Shown here in pieces: positions 27,564 to 36,959 of a stretch of DNA of 64,000 nt. Where the stretch lies: contig JAIQGC010000032.1 of assembly GCA_020072805.1 (NCBI GenBank), positions 1 through 64,000 of the forward strand, written 5' to 3'. Every line of letters begins with the position of its first letter. Positions within the stretch are counted from its first letter, which is position 1. Source of the stretch: Terriglobia bacterium (GTDB taxonomy: Bacteria > Acidobacteriota > Terriglobia > Acidiferrales > UBA7541). The position numbers and the translations under genes are program-made. The notes below the pieces were generated by a model. That model saw only the letters and a list, made by a program, of their open reading frames with translations, was not told where the DNA came from and ran no database searches.

Positions 27564-28219
27564 TTTCTGCCCCCTGCGCTTCGATGAGTGTGGATGATGC
27601 GAATCCGATGAACAAGAGATGTTTGCGACAGTCAAAATCGCTGTTGGTCTGGGCAAGACCGCTGCGATAGGCACAGGCCGATGCGGTACTTTGGCTGGTG
27701 TCTGCGAAACAATTCCTGGCTAAATGTAAAAATGGCCGAGAAGGAGAATGCCTAGTGAACTTGCCAACAAAAGTTCAAGGTTTACCGGAATCCGTTTTTG
27801 TCGACGCAGGTCTCTCGTGGTTGGAGATCGGTTCGTTCTGGAAGAAAGGGCTTGGACAGTATTGGAAGTAAAGGAAGATGGAATCGAATGTAGGGTCGAT
27901 TCTGCATTTTTTTCTATCGCTAGTACATTCGGGGGATGAGTCCAACTCCGCTGCCTTCTCCAAGGCTTACACAGGCGCATTCCGATTTCCAGCCGCGTCA
28001 GTTGCACCTGCCCCCGACTCAGAATTAAGGCCAATCTTACCCAGGACCGATCTTTCAATAAGGTGCCGCGGAACGCAAGCCACCAATGTTCTGTAAATTC
28101 GAGATTTGCCTCCCACGATAACGAAAACACTGCCCGCGGCCTTACATGGTGGGGAACTAGCATTCCGAATAGGATTGCCCGTCGGAGCGAGGGCGCGGGG
28201 CAATGTTATACTTTCGCGC
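27564..28219. other. Intergenic region with lower GC and one possible tiny gene
   Basis: These 650 bases have no recognised gene. One open frame at 27748-27939 (+) would make a 63-residue protein (GDRFVLEERAWTVLEVKEDG in its middle) and has AAGGAG two bases before its ATG; the spacing is poor. The region looks like a remnant or a spacer next to the unknown secreted protein. Confidence 0.35.
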
Positions 28220-28930
28220 ATGAGCGGGGAGAAAACATTGGTGCATGCTTCGGGCGGGGAATTGATTCACGAGGTGATTCCGGTGGGGTGGTTGCAGTGC
28301 AACTGCTCGATTATCGGCGATCCCGTGACGCGGGAGGCGCTGGTGCTGGATCCCGGGGACGACGTGGCGCGGATTGCGGAGATTTTGGCGCGGCACAAGC
28401 TGCACGTGAAGGCGATTGTGAGCACGCATGCGCACATTGACCACGTGGGCGGGCTGAAGAAGCTGCACGAGCTGACCGGGGCGCCGGTGATGATGCATCA
28501 CGGGGATCTGGAACTGTATCAGGCGATGGAGATGCAGGCGGCGTTTATCGGGATGAAGCCGCCGGAGTTGAGCGAAGTGCACCAGCTTTTGAAGGAGGGG
28601 GACGCGCTGCATTGGGGGCCGTTCGAGGCGCAGGTGTTGCATACGCCGGGGCATACGCCGGGGAGCGTGTGTTTGTACCTGCCGCGGGAGGCGGGGAAGA
28701 TTATCTTGAAAGTGCCGCATCTATTTGCGGGAGATACGCTGTTCGCGGGAAGCATTGGGCGGACGGATTTGTGGGGCGGGTCGTTCGAGGAGATTATGCG
28801 GTCGCTGCGGGGAAAATTGCTGGCGCTGCCGGAGGAGACGGTGGTGTATCCGGGGCATGGAGAGGCGACGAGCATTGGGGCGGAGCGGGAGGGGAATCCG
28901 TTTTTACAGGGGAAACTGCGGCTGGGCTGA
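28220..28930 (+). CDS. Metallo-beta-lactamase-fold hydrolase (glyoxalase II-like)
   Basis: From ATG 28220 the protein has 236 residues. It has the complete binuclear metal site: THAHIDHVGG (about residues 75-84), HTPGHTPGS, the bridging Asp in FAGDTLFAGSIGRTD, and PGHGEAT. The order and the segment GWLQCNCSIIGDP match the YcbL/glyoxalase II branch that hydrolyses thioesters such as S-lactoylglutathione. An open frame continues upstream to 28106 but lies in noncoding-looking sequence. The gene is alone between the AT-rich region and otsB, with which it converges. Confidence 0.9.
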   Translation: MSGEKTLVHASGGELIHEVIPVGWLQCNCSIIGDPVTREALVLDPGDDVARIAEILARHKLHVKAIVSTHAHIDHVGGLKKLHELTGAPVMMHHGDLELYQAMEMQAAFIGMKPPELSEVHQLLKEGDALHWGPFEAQVLHTPGHTPGSVCLYLPREAGKIILKVPHLFAGDTLFAGSIGRTDLWGGSFEEIMRSLRGKLLALPEETVVYPGHGEATSIGAEREGNPFLQGKLRLG

Positions 28931-28949
28931 GACGGCAAACCGGCAAAGC

Positions 28950-29714
28950 TTAACGGGAAGCAAGCCCGGCCGAAGCAGAACGCAGTTCGACAAGCCGGCG
29001 AATCAGGCGGTCGATTTCGCCCTGACTTCGAATGTAATACCTGGCGAGCGAGCCGCGACTTCTTCCCACACGGATAGTCAGGAAACGCCCGCGACTGGGA
29101 AGCGCGAAGACGTCTTCATCGGTATCATCATCGCCGATGTAAATGGCCTTGGTGCAGCGCAGTTTGAGCAGCGCCCGTTCGAGGGCGAGGCCCTTGTGCG
29201 GCGCCCCGGCGGGAAGGATGTTGAGGACTTGCTTGCCGCCGACAAGACGCACCGCGCCCAATTCGCGGGCTGCGGCTGCAATCGCAGCGCGCACCTGTTG
29301 CTTGCGGGGCTCGTCGCGGTAGTGAATGGCCACGGAGAATCTCTTGTTTTCGATTGCGGCATGGCGAAGCTGCCGCAGCTTGTCCTGGAGCAATGGAACC
29401 CAGCGTCGTACAGCGATTTCCATGGCTTGGCTGGCGCTCCAGGGTTCTATGCCGTGGTTTCCGACGATTTCCTTGATTTTGATTCCCCCTAGCCGGCGCC
29501 GCACGTCTTTGCGCGACCGGCCGGAGATGACCACGCAGGGATAGAGCTTTGCGAGGATTGTAAGAAGGTTCCTAGTGGATTGCGGGATCGCCGCCCGTTT
29601 GCGATCGCGGACGATCGGAGCGAGCGTGCCGTCGAAGTCAAGAGCCACGAGCGTGTTCGACGATGCAAACGTCCCGAGTACTTGCCGATGTTGCGATGAA
29701 AGGATGTACTGCAT
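28950..29714 (-). CDS. otsB: Trehalose-6-phosphate phosphatase
   Basis: The 254-residue HAD-family protein has the nucleophile motif DFDGTLAPI (about residues 26-34), motif II SGRSRKDVRRRL, the OtsB signature VGNHGIEPW, and the Mg-binding GDDDTDEDVFA. It dephosphorylates trehalose 6-phosphate to trehalose. The ATG shares one base with the otsA stop (TGATG), so translation is coupled to that of otsA. The length is normal. Function is well supported by both motifs and neighbourhood. Confidence 0.95.
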   Translation of the reverse strand: MQYILSSQHRQVLGTFASSNTLVALDFDGTLAPIVRDRKRAAIPQSTRNLLTILAKLYPCVVISGRSRKDVRRRLGGIKIKEIVGNHGIEPWSASQAMEIAVRRWVPLLQDKLRQLRHAAIENKRFSVAIHYRDEPRKQQVRAAIAAAARELGAVRLVGGKQVLNILPAGAPHKGLALERALLKLRCTKAIYIGDDDTDEDVFALPSRGRFLTIRVGRSRGSLARYYIRSQGEIDRLIRRLVELRSASAGLASR

Positions 29715-31963
29715 CAGGAGGAAGAGCTTTCCACCAGGTGTACGGCAAGGCGGCCAGTCAGCCGCTCCCGGCGGCGCAGCCGCGCCGCATCGACGAGCAT
29801 GCGTCCTGCCCAGCGATAGACGTTGAATTCCGCGAGGAACACGCGCATCGAACGCAAGCGCTCGCGTTGCTCATCGGGGGACATATTCAGGGCCGTGGCC
29901 AGCGCCGAACTGGCCTCTTCGATGTCGTAGGGATTGACAATCAAAGCTTCCGTAAGCTCACGAGCAGCCCCGGTGAACTGGCTCAGCACGAGTACGCCAT
30001 GTTCATCATCGCGAGCCGCCACAAACTCCTTGGCCACGAGATTCATTCCGTCGTGGAGGCTGGAGACATAGCACACGTCCGCGGCGCGGTAGTAACGGAA
30101 GACAGTCGGAGGCTCGTGATGGGACCGCAGGAGAATGATTGGCCGGTAGGTATCCTTAGCAAATCGTTCGTTAATGCGGGTGGCCAGTTGCTCGACGCTC
30201 TCGTTCAACTGGTGGTAGCGCTCAATCAGCGTGCGGCTGGGGGCGGCAAGCTGAACGAAGGTGAAACGCCCGCGAAATTCGGGATGCCGATCAAGGAGGC
30301 TTTCCACGGCGAGGAAGCGCTCCTCGATTCCCTTGGTGTAGTCGAGCCGGTCCACCCCGACGCCGAGCAGCGCGTCCGGCTTGAGTCCAAGTTCCGCAAG
30401 GACGCCTGCGCGGCACGCTTCGGGCGATGGGGCTGTCTTGAGCCAATGGACGGGCCATTCCAGCGAAATGGGATAAGGCCGAACCAGGGTGGACCGCCCA
30501 CCCTGAACAACTGCATTCTGCTCCCGGTCAATCCGCGCCTCTAGAAATCTGTCCACGGAATCAATGAAATTATTGCAATGGGACTGGGTGTGAAAACCGA
30601 TAATGCTGCTACCCAACATGCCTTCCAGGAGTTCTTTTCGCCACGGGCAGATTCCCAGCCGTTCCGAGTTCGGCCAGGGAATGTGCCAGAACATGATGAC
30701 CGTGGCACGGGGCAATCGTTCACGAATTAAGCGGGGCGCTAGCGCGAAGTGGTAGTCTTGAACCAGAATGATGGGATCAGCGGAATCTACTTCTTCACAC
30801 ACGGAATTGGCAAATTTCTGGTTCACTGCCTGATAGTAGCGCCAGTCCTCGCTCCGAAAGACGGGGCGCGCATGCGCAATGTGGCAGAGGGGCCACAATC
30901 CCTCGTTGGAGAAGCCGTAGTAGTAGCCCTGTTCCTCCTCCTTGGACAGCCAGACGCGCCGGACAAGGTAGGATTCTTCTCCCGGGGGAACGCGAATGCG
31001 GCCATTCTTGTCCGCAGTTTCCCGGTCGGCGGAGCCGCCGCCATGCGCGATCCAAACACCGGAGCACGCTTGCACGACCGGTTCAAGCGCGGTGACCAGT
31101 CCGCTCGCAGGATGGAGGACCTTAATACTCCCGTCTCTCTGCGTTTCGTGAATATAGGGCTCGCGGTTCGCGACGATGACGACTCTTTCGCCTTGCAGAT
31201 GGCGTTTCAGGGTCAGCTTGAGCCGCTGCGGAGTCCAAGCGCCTCCTTCCATCTCGGTTTCCCGTTCCACCATAAGCCGATCGACCAATTCCCGAACATC
31301 GCGAAGAATCGGCCGGAATTCCGCCTGTTTGGGTGCCTCGCCGCGCGCCAGCCGGCGGAGCTCATCACTCCAGCTTCGCCATGAGAGCCGTCCGGCAAGC
31401 AGAGTAACCGCAGAAGCGGCAACAGCCAGGAAACCAAACGCAAGCAGAACGAATTGCTGCGTTCTAGCCTCGCGATGCTCGGCATAACTCAGGTCGTGCA
31501 CGAGGACCAGAAAGCCGAGGGGCCGGTCGCCGTCGAAAACAGGGATCGCGCTGACATGCACGGAACCGCCGGGAAGAGAGTCCGGCTGATCCCATGCCGA
31601 CCACATGTCTTTGGGGGCATCGGTGAAAGGGCGCACATGATCGGAAAGTTCGGCGCAGGAGAATTTTGAAGGAAAGTCCTTCGTGCTGGCCAGCAGGGAT
31701 GTATCGGCGTTGCAGGCAGCGACGGCCATGATGCGGTCGTCGCGGGCGATTTCAGTGAGCGTATTACGCAGCTCATTACTTTGGTCCTTGCGCCAGTGAT
31801 CGGCCAGGACTTGCCGCGCTCCGTTTACAACCAGTTGCGCTCTGAGGTGCACATCGTTCACGGCCCACCTGCGCGTGGTTTTTTGCACAAGAATAGTAGT
31901 GATCCAAGTGAGCAAGGCGAGACCCAGAACAAGACCAACAACGAAACGGAGGGCTTGACGCAT
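29714..31963 (-). CDS. otsA: Trehalose-6-phosphate synthase with membrane sensor-like N-terminus
   Basis: The protein has 749 residues, about 270 more than classical OtsA. Residues 7-26 are a membrane helix, 28-170 are a predicted periplasmic domain (two Cys, at CNADTS and FSCAEL), 171-193 a second helix, and about 194-235 a HAMP-like linker. The GT20 domain starts at [10 protein letters not shown] (261) and contains [41 protein letters not shown] and [13 protein letters not shown], so the UDP-glucose and glucose-6-phosphate sites look intact. It makes trehalose 6-phosphate for OtsB. The layout suggests synthesis is controlled by an outside or membrane signal. No good ribosome site precedes ATG 31963. 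Confidence 0.93.
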   Translation of the reverse strand: MRQALRFVVGLVLGLALLTWITTILVQKTTRRWAVNDVHLRAQLVVNGARQVLADHWRKDQSNELRNTLTEIARDDRIMAVAACNADTSLLASTKDFPSKFSCAELSDHVRPFTDAPKDMWSAWDQPDSLPGGSVHVSAIPVFDGDRPLGFLVLVHDLSYAEHREARTQQFVLLAFGFLAVAASAVTLLAGRLSWRSWSDELRRLARGEAPKQAEFRPILRDVRELVDRLMVERETEMEGGAWTPQRLKLTLKRHLQGERVVIVANREPYIHETQRDGSIKVLHPASGLVTALEPVVQACSGVWIAHGGGSADRETADKNGRIRVPPGEESYLVRRVWLSKEEEQGYYYGFSNEGLWPLCHIAHARPVFRSEDWRYYQAVNQKFANSVCEEVDSADPIILVQDYHFALAPRLIRERLPRATVIMFWHIPWPNSERLGICPWRKELLEGMLGSSIIGFHTQSHCNNFIDSVDRFLEARIDREQNAVVQGGRSTLVRPYPISLEWPVHWLKTAPSPEACRAGVLAELGLKPDALLGVGVDRLDYTKGIEERFLAVESLLDRHPEFRGRFTFVQLAAPSRTLIERYHQLNESVEQLATRINERFAKDTYRPIILLRSHHEPPTVFRYYRAADVCYVSSLHDGMNLVAKEFVAARDDEHGVLVLSQFTGAARELTEALIVNPYDIEEASSALATALNMSPDEQRERLRSMRVFLAEFNVYRWAGRMLVDAARLRRRERLTGRLAVHLVESSSS

Positions 31964-31972
31964 GACAGAGCA

Positions 31973-32001
31973 ATGGTAACGAAATGCTGTTCTTGAACCA
32001 A
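31973..32001 (-). promoter_or_regulatory. Possible otsA promoter
   Basis: On the minus strand TTGGTT (32001-31996) and TACCAT (31978-31973) are separated by 17 bases. Start of transcription would fall about three bases before the otsA ATG at 31963, so the message would be almost leaderless. Confidence 0.35.
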
Positions 32002-32024
32002 CCTGAATTTGCTATTCTTGATTC

Positions 32025-33791
32025 ATGCTTCTCGAAGAGCTCGGACTCATCGGAAATTGCCAGTTTTCCGCTCTGGTGGGACGCAGCGGTGAAGTCGTAT
32101 GGTGTTGCCTGCCGCGATTCGATTCGGAACCCGTATTTTCCACATTGCTCGATGCTCAGAATGGAGGAAGGTTTTCTATTGGGCCAGCGGAAGGAGGGCC
32201 GGGAGAGTCGACCTACGTCGAAAACACAAACATTCTGGAGACCACGTTTAAAACCGGCAGCGGTTCTTTTCGAGTTTTGGACTTCGCTCCACGTTTTGTC
32301 CAACACGACCGGATGTTCCGTCCCACGCAGCTCTATCGCATCGTGGAGCCACTCGATGGAACGCCGCGGGTGCGAGTGGTTTGTGAACCGCGCCTCGGCT
32401 GGTCCAAAGCAGCGCCGATCCGCCAGAATGGATCCAATCACGTCCAGTTCGAAGGCTATGAAAGCCAGCTTCGGCTTACCAGTGATATCCCTGTTTCCTT
32501 TCTGTGTGGACAGCCCTTCACTCTGACCGAGAGACGGCACCTTGTTCTGACCTGGGGTGCTCCGGTGGAGGAACCTCTGAGAAGTCTTTCGGAGCGTTTC
32601 CTGAGCGAGACGCAACGGTACTGGCAGCGATGGGTTAAGGGGTGCAACATACCGCCGCTCTACCAAGCTGCGGTCATCCGCTCCGGACTAGCTCTAAAGC
32701 TGCACTGCTTCGAAGATACGGGCGCAATCGTGGCGGCGATGACCACTTCGATCCCCGAAGCTCCCGGAAGCGGGCGGACATGGGATTATCGCTACTGCTG
32801 GCTGCGCGACGCGTACTATTCTCTGGGGGCTTTCCGAATTCTTGGACATTTTGATGAACTTGAGAGCTTTCTTCACTATTTAATGAATGTGGCTGGGGGC
32901 GCGCAGGACATGGAACTTTCCCCCTTGTATGCCATCGACGGCAGCCGGGCCCCGGAGGAACGCATTCTTGAAAACTGGCCGGGCTATGGCGGAAATGGGC
33001 CGGTGCGTGTGGGCAACGCCGCCGGAGCACATACGCAAAACGACGTTTTCGGGGAGATGGTTCTCGCCCTAGTGCCAGTATTTCTCGATGAGCGCTTCAG
33101 GGGCGACCGCTCCAAGGCGACCCTCAAACTCATCGAGCGCCTCGCGCGGAAAGCCATTTCCGTGGCCGGTAAGCCCGACGCTGGGATTTGGGAATACCGG
33201 ACCGAATGGAAGCCGCAGACTTTCTCAAGCCTCATGTGCTGGGCCGCCGCAGACCGCATGGCGAGAGTGGCATCCGTGCACGCACCGAATCTGGAGCAGG
33301 AGTTTCGCCACGGAGCAGAGCAAATTCGAGAAAAGATTATAGCGAATGCGTGGTCCGCGGAAATGAACAGTTTCGCAGGATCATTCGGCGGGCGCGATCT
33401 TGACGCGTCCCTGTTGCAAATGGCATACCTTCGCTTTCTTCCCCTTGGCGATGAAAGGCTCCACAAGACCATTGACGCGATTCATCATGGGTTGTCAATG
33501 GATGGATGGCTGTATCGCTACCGCTTGGACGATGGCTTCGGGTCCCCGATAGTCGCTTTCATCATCTGCAACTTCTGGCTGGTGGAAGCGCTCTCAGACC
33601 TGGGGCGGAAGGCGGAGGCCAAGGAAATCATGGACCACTCGCATGCTGCGCTTTCCGCTCTCGGCCTGCTCTCTGAAGACTATGAAACTGCAAATCGGAG
33701 AATGTGGGGCAATTTTCCCCAAGCCTATTCCCACGTTGGACTCATCCACGCTGCATTTGCAGCTTCACCAAGATGGCCGGATGTTCTTTGA
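32025..33791 (+). CDS. Glycoside hydrolase family 15 (trehalase/glucoamylase type)
   Basis: The 588-residue protein has the GH15 bacterial layout: an N-terminal beta domain (LGLIGNCQFSALVGRSGEVV, VVWCCLPRFDSEPVF) and an (alpha/alpha)6 barrel with GRTWDYRYCWLRDAYYSL, ENWPGYGGNGPVRVGNAA and GIWEYRTEWKPQTFSS. Acidic residues in these motifs are the likely catalytic ones. Bacterial GH15 members of this length hydrolyse alpha-glucosides, and several are trehalases. Its divergent placement 61 bases from otsA argues for trehalose as substrate. No ribosome site is visible; TGCTATTCT, an extended -10, lies six bases before the ATG, so the transcript may be leaderless. Confidence 0.88.
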   Translation: MLLEELGLIGNCQFSALVGRSGEVVWCCLPRFDSEPVFSTLLDAQNGGRFSIGPAEGGPGESTYVENTNILETTFKTGSGSFRVLDFAPRFVQHDRMFRPTQLYRIVEPLDGTPRVRVVCEPRLGWSKAAPIRQNGSNHVQFEGYESQLRLTSDIPVSFLCGQPFTLTERRHLVLTWGAPVEEPLRSLSERFLSETQRYWQRWVKGCNIPPLYQAAVIRSGLALKLHCFEDTGAIVAAMTTSIPEAPGSGRTWDYRYCWLRDAYYSLGAFRILGHFDELESFLHYLMNVAGGAQDMELSPLYAIDGSRAPEERILENWPGYGGNGPVRVGNAAGAHTQNDVFGEMVLALVPVFLDERFRGDRSKATLKLIERLARKAISVAGKPDAGIWEYRTEWKPQTFSSLMCWAAADRMARVASVHAPNLEQEFRHGAEQIREKIIANAWSAEMNSFAGSFGGRDLDASLLQMAYLRFLPLGDERLHKTIDAIHHGLSMDGWLYRYRLDDGFGSPIVAFIICNFWLVEALSDLGRKAEAKEIMDHSHAALSALGLLSEDYETANRRMWGNFPQAYSHVGLIHAAFAASPRWPDVL

Positions 33792-33822
33792 AGGAGGCAA
33801 ATGGGGTGCAAGTACCGCCAGA

Positions 33823-34095
33823 TCAAGCTTGCTGAATTTCCTCGCGGCGTTTGCGCAGTTCTTCCATAACGGATTGGATGAGTTCCTTGGCGTGGGCCAG
33901 TTCCTGGTTGATGAGGCGGATGTCCAGGGCGGGCTGGGCGGGATTGCGCTGGGAGTGGCAATAGACGGCGTGCTGGCCGACGAGGACGAGGGCGTTGGTG
34001 AGGCGGTCGAGGGAGACGGCGAGGCGGCCGCGTTCGGGGCCGAACATTTGTTCGTAGTGGTCGAGTTCTTCGCGGTGTTCGTCAAAAGCGGTCAT
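33823..34095 (-). CDS. Small helical protein of unknown function
   Basis: From ATG at 34095 the protein has 90 residues: MTAFDEHREELDHYEQMFGP, then LAVSLDRLTNALVLVGQHAV and a C-terminal helix (ELIQSVMEELRKRREEIQQA). It is probably all-alpha and cytoplasmic. I do not recognise a family. The open frame extends to 34305 upstream but crosses a palindromic repeat (34179-34203), which makes the longer form unlikely. No strong ribosome site is visible. It converges with the GH15 gene. Confidence 0.6.
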   Translation of the reverse strand: MTAFDEHREELDHYEQMFGPERGRLAVSLDRLTNALVLVGQHAVYCHSQRNPAQPALDIRLINQELAHAKELIQSVMEELRKRREEIQQA

Positions 34096-34178
34096 AGGAA
34101 CATTGTCCGGGCGTTCGAGCGTTTGTGGCAACCCGAAAATCACTTTTTCGGCGGGTGAGGCTGTATGGGAGAGAAAGA

Positions 34179-34203
34179 GCCGGGCTGAAGCCCGGCCTCT
34201 ACA
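34179..34203. repeat. Dispersed palindromic element
   Basis: The 9-base arms GCCGGGCTG/AAGCCCGGC are followed by CTCTACA. It belongs to the same type as the elements at 35149, 36865, 38543, 43899 and 44080. Confidence 0.75.
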
Positions 34204-34428
34204 AAATTGAGAGAGGTGCGCCCGGGCGAGTACGCGTACTGGGACGTTGCACTCTAAGCACAAGGCCCGCGTGGGTAACTTTACCGTACCCTGCGCGGGG
34301 AACATAATTTGAGTGTCAGGCAGGCGCCCCCGGACAGGCCGGCGAGCAGGGTGGGCAAGAGAGCCACCGCGGGGGAGAGAAGCCCAAGCGCCAATTCGCT
34401 GCCTGGCAGGCGGCGGAGCAAGGAACCC

Positions 34429-34995
34429 ATGAGACGCTCAGATCTGGTGCAGCATTCGGAGGCGGCGAAAGAGCCGCTGGTGCGGACATCGCAAATCGTA
34501 TTTGGAGAACGGCAACACCTCTTACGCGTGCTCGATTCCATGGAAGGTTCGGACCTGGCCATCGGGAGGCAGCAGCAGGAGCGGCGGCTGCTGGAGGAGT
34601 TGATCCACGCGCGGACGCGCGAATTGAACCTGATCAATACGGCGTGGGACGAGAAGATCGGGCTGGTGCTGAGCGCGGAAGCCAAACCGGAAATGCTGGA
34701 GAAGCTGGTGAAGCAGGCGCCGGCGACGGATTTTTATCTGCTGCGGCTGATCAGCGAGCATCCGCGGGCCAACGCCAAGACGCTGAGCAAGCTGGCGCGG
34801 CATACCTATGGAGCGATCCGCGAAAACGTGGCGCGGCATCCCAACGCGGACGCGCAGACGCTGACGTGGCTGAGCAAGGACAAGAGCCAGCCGCTGTGGT
34901 ATCTGGTGGCGTTCAATCCGAATACGCCGTCGGTGTTGCAGAGGAGATTGCGGGACCGGCTGAAGAGGCTGGGGGAATCGCAGGCGTCGAAATAG
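34429..34995 (+). CDS. Protein with variant leucine-rich/HEAT-like repeats
   Basis: From ATG 34429, preceded by AAGGAA, the protein has 188 residues. The N-terminal half looks helical and polar (RLLEELIHARTRELNLINTA). The C-terminal half has repeats of the form EHPRANAKTLSKLARHTYGA, RHPNADAQTLTWLSKDKSQP and FNPNTPSVLQRRL, with an N-x-x-T/S-L core at about 23-25 residue spacing, like variant leucine-rich repeat (LRV) proteins of nitrogen-fixing and soil bacteria. Such repeats bind other proteins. A longer frame from a TTG at 34309 exists but lacks support. I cannot assign a role. Confidence 0.65.
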   Translation: MRRSDLVQHSEAAKEPLVRTSQIVFGERQHLLRVLDSMEGSDLAIGRQQQERRLLEELIHARTRELNLINTAWDEKIGLVLSAEAKPEMLEKLVKQAPATDFYLLRLISEHPRANAKTLSKLARHTYGAIRENVARHPNADAQTLTWLSKDKSQPLWYLVAFNPNTPSVLQRRLRDRLKRLGESQASK

Positions 34996-35148
34996 GGTTG
35001 CGACTGGTGACTAGCTCCGGGCATGGGTTATTAGAGCGGCGGTGAGGTTGCAACGTAGAGTGAATTAGTTGTATTCCCCGATGGTTTCTTGCTCACGATA
35101 AAAATTCCTTCCTATTGTCAGGTTGCGGAAAAAAGATTGAAAACAAGA

Positions 35149-35173
35149 GCCGGGCTAAAGCCCGGCCACTACA
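35149..35173. repeat. Dispersed palindromic element
   Basis: GCCGGGCTAAAGCCCGGC followed by CACTACA; differs from the copy at 34179 at only two positions over 25 bases. It lies upstream of the CoA ligase gene. Confidence 0.75.
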
Positions 35174-35253
35174 AAAGCAGGAGAAGGAAGAGTTTTTCCG
35201 CAGCCTGTTTGCCCAAAGTGGGTACAATGGCCGGGCGAAGGGGTGTCTGAGCC

Positions 35254-36837
35254 ATGGATTTTCCCGAAGAGTTCAATATTGCGGAGCATTTGGTGGATGG
35301 GCCTGCGCGCGAGCATCCCGCACGGGTGGCCATCGCGGGAGAGCCACGGGCGGTAACTTACGGGGAATTGGCGGAGTTGGTGAACCGTGCGGGGAACGCG
35401 CTGCGGGCGATGGGAGTGCAGCGCGGGGAGCGCGTGCTGATTGTGCTACCGGACTCGGTGGAGTTTTTTGCGGCGTTTTTTGGGGCGGCGAAGATCGGGG
35501 CGGTGGCGGTGCCGGTGAATCCGTTTGCGCGGGCGGCGGATTATGCGCATTACGCGGGGGATTGCCAGCCGCGCGTGGCGGTTATTCATTCGGAGGCGCT
35601 GGGGGAATTTTTAAGCGCTTCCGGGCAGCGCGCGCAGATGCCCATCGTGTTTGCCGGGGAGGAGAGCGCGGAGACGGGCGGGGTGCGGTGCTTGCGGTGG
35701 AGCGAGTGGATTGCAGCGGCCGGGGAAGAGTTGGAAGCGGAGCATACGGGGCCGCGGGACAGCGCGTTTTTTCTGTACACGTCGGGGAGCGGGGGGAAGC
35801 CGAAGGCGGCGGTGCATCAGCATAAGGACATGCTGCTGACGAGCCGGAATTATGCGCAGGGAGTGTTGGGGTTGCGCGCGGATGACGTGATTTTTTCGGT
35901 TTCGAAACTATTCTTTGCGTATGGGATGGGCAACGGGATGACGTTTCCGCTGGCGGCGGGGGCGCGGGTAGTGCTGAATCCGGCGCGGACAAAGGTGGAG
36001 GACATACTGGAGCTGGTGCGCAGACACAGGCCGACGGTGTTTTTTGCAGTGCCTTCGGTGTATGCGGGGATTTTGGCGGCGGCGGAAAAGGAAGAGGGGA
36101 TTGCGGACTTTGGCTCGGTGCGGCTGGCGGTTTCTGCGGGAGAAAGTCTTCCCGCGGAAATTTTCGAGCGGTTCCGGGAGCGGTTTGGCGTGGAGATATT
36201 GGATGGGATCGGATCGACGGAGATGCTGCACGTTTTTCTTTCGAGCCGGGCGGGGAAGGCGGTGGCGGGAAGCTGCGGGACGGCGGTGCCGGGGTACGAG
36301 GCGCGGATTGTGGACGAGGACGGGCGGGCGGTGGGCGCGGGGGAAATCGGCAATCTATGGGTGCGCGGGGAGAGCGCGTTCGCGGAGTATTGGGGAATTG
36401 CGGAGCTGACGGCGCGAGCCAAGCGGGAAGCGGCGGGAGATTTTGGTGGGGAGAAATGGGTGGTTACGGGAGACAAATTTACGTGCGACGCTGGGGGAAA
36501 TTATTTCTACTGCGGGCGCGCGGACGACATGCTGAAGGTGGCGGGGATGTGGGTTTCGCCGACGGAGGTGGAAAATGCGCTGCTGGGGCACCCGGAAGTG
36601 GCGGAAGCGGCGGTGGTGGCAGCGGGGGACGCGCAGGGATTGACGTATGCGCTGGCGTACGTGGTGCTGCGGGATGCGGGGAAGGCCAGCGGGCATCTGG
36701 CGGAGGAGATACGCGGGCATGCGCGGGCGCGGCTGGTGAGTTACAAGACGCCGAGGGAAATACGTTTTGTAGGGGAACTGCCGAAGACGGCGACGGGGAA
36801 GATTCAGAGGTACAAGTTGCGGGGGTTGGCGGGGTAG
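35254..36837 (+). CDS. Benzoate-CoA ligase-like acyl-CoA synthetase
   Basis: The 527-residue ANL-family enzyme activates a carboxylic acid with ATP and CoA. Motifs are in order: the P-loop-like FLYTSGSGGKPKAAVHQHK, the acyl-binding SKLFFAYGMGNGMTFPL typical of benzoate-CoA ligases, GIGSTEMLHVFLS, the core VVTGDKFTCDAGG, the hinge GRADDMLKVAGMWVSP, and the catalytic Lys in PKTATGKIQRYKLR. Benzoate or a related aryl acid is the best guess, given ligM elsewhere in the window. No ring reductase or box genes are adjacent. The start ATG at 35254 fits the family N-terminus (FNIAEHLVD). Confidence 0.87.
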   Translation: MDFPEEFNIAEHLVDGPAREHPARVAIAGEPRAVTYGELAELVNRAGNALRAMGVQRGERVLIVLPDSVEFFAAFFGAAKIGAVAVPVNPFARAADYAHYAGDCQPRVAVIHSEALGEFLSASGQRAQMPIVFAGEESAETGGVRCLRWSEWIAAAGEELEAEHTGPRDSAFFLYTSGSGGKPKAAVHQHKDMLLTSRNYAQGVLGLRADDVIFSVSKLFFAYGMGNGMTFPLAAGARVVLNPARTKVEDILELVRRHRPTVFFAVPSVYAGILAAAEKEEGIADFGSVRLAVSAGESLPAEIFERFRERFGVEILDGIGSTEMLHVFLSSRAGKAVAGSCGTAVPGYEARIVDEDGRAVGAGEIGNLWVRGESAFAEYWGIAELTARAKREAAGDFGGEKWVVTGDKFTCDAGGNYFYCGRADDMLKVAGMWVSPTEVENALLGHPEVAEAAVVAAGDAQGLTYALAYVVLRDAGKASGHLAEEIRGHARARLVSYKTPREIRFVGELPKTATGKIQRYKLRGLAG

Positions 36838-36864
36838 GAAGGGACAGGATAGGGATGGGAAGGC

Positions 36865-36889
36865 CCGCTCTCTAAAGAGAGCGGCTACA
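36865..36889. repeat. Dispersed palindromic element
   Basis: CCGCTCTCTAAAGAGAGCGG followed by CTACA; the arms differ from the other copies but the central CTAAAG and the trailing CTACA are kept, as if arms mutate in pairs. Confidence 0.7.
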
Positions 36890-36959
36890 GGGTGGGAAAA
36901 GACAAATTGGCTCTTGATGGGGGCCAATATCGTGTAAAATTGTCTCGAAGGGAGAGACA

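Noticed and set aside
27589-27597. TGTGGATGA, one base from an inverted DnaA box
   Set aside because: Only one such site was found by eye in the AT-rich region; an origin needs a cluster.
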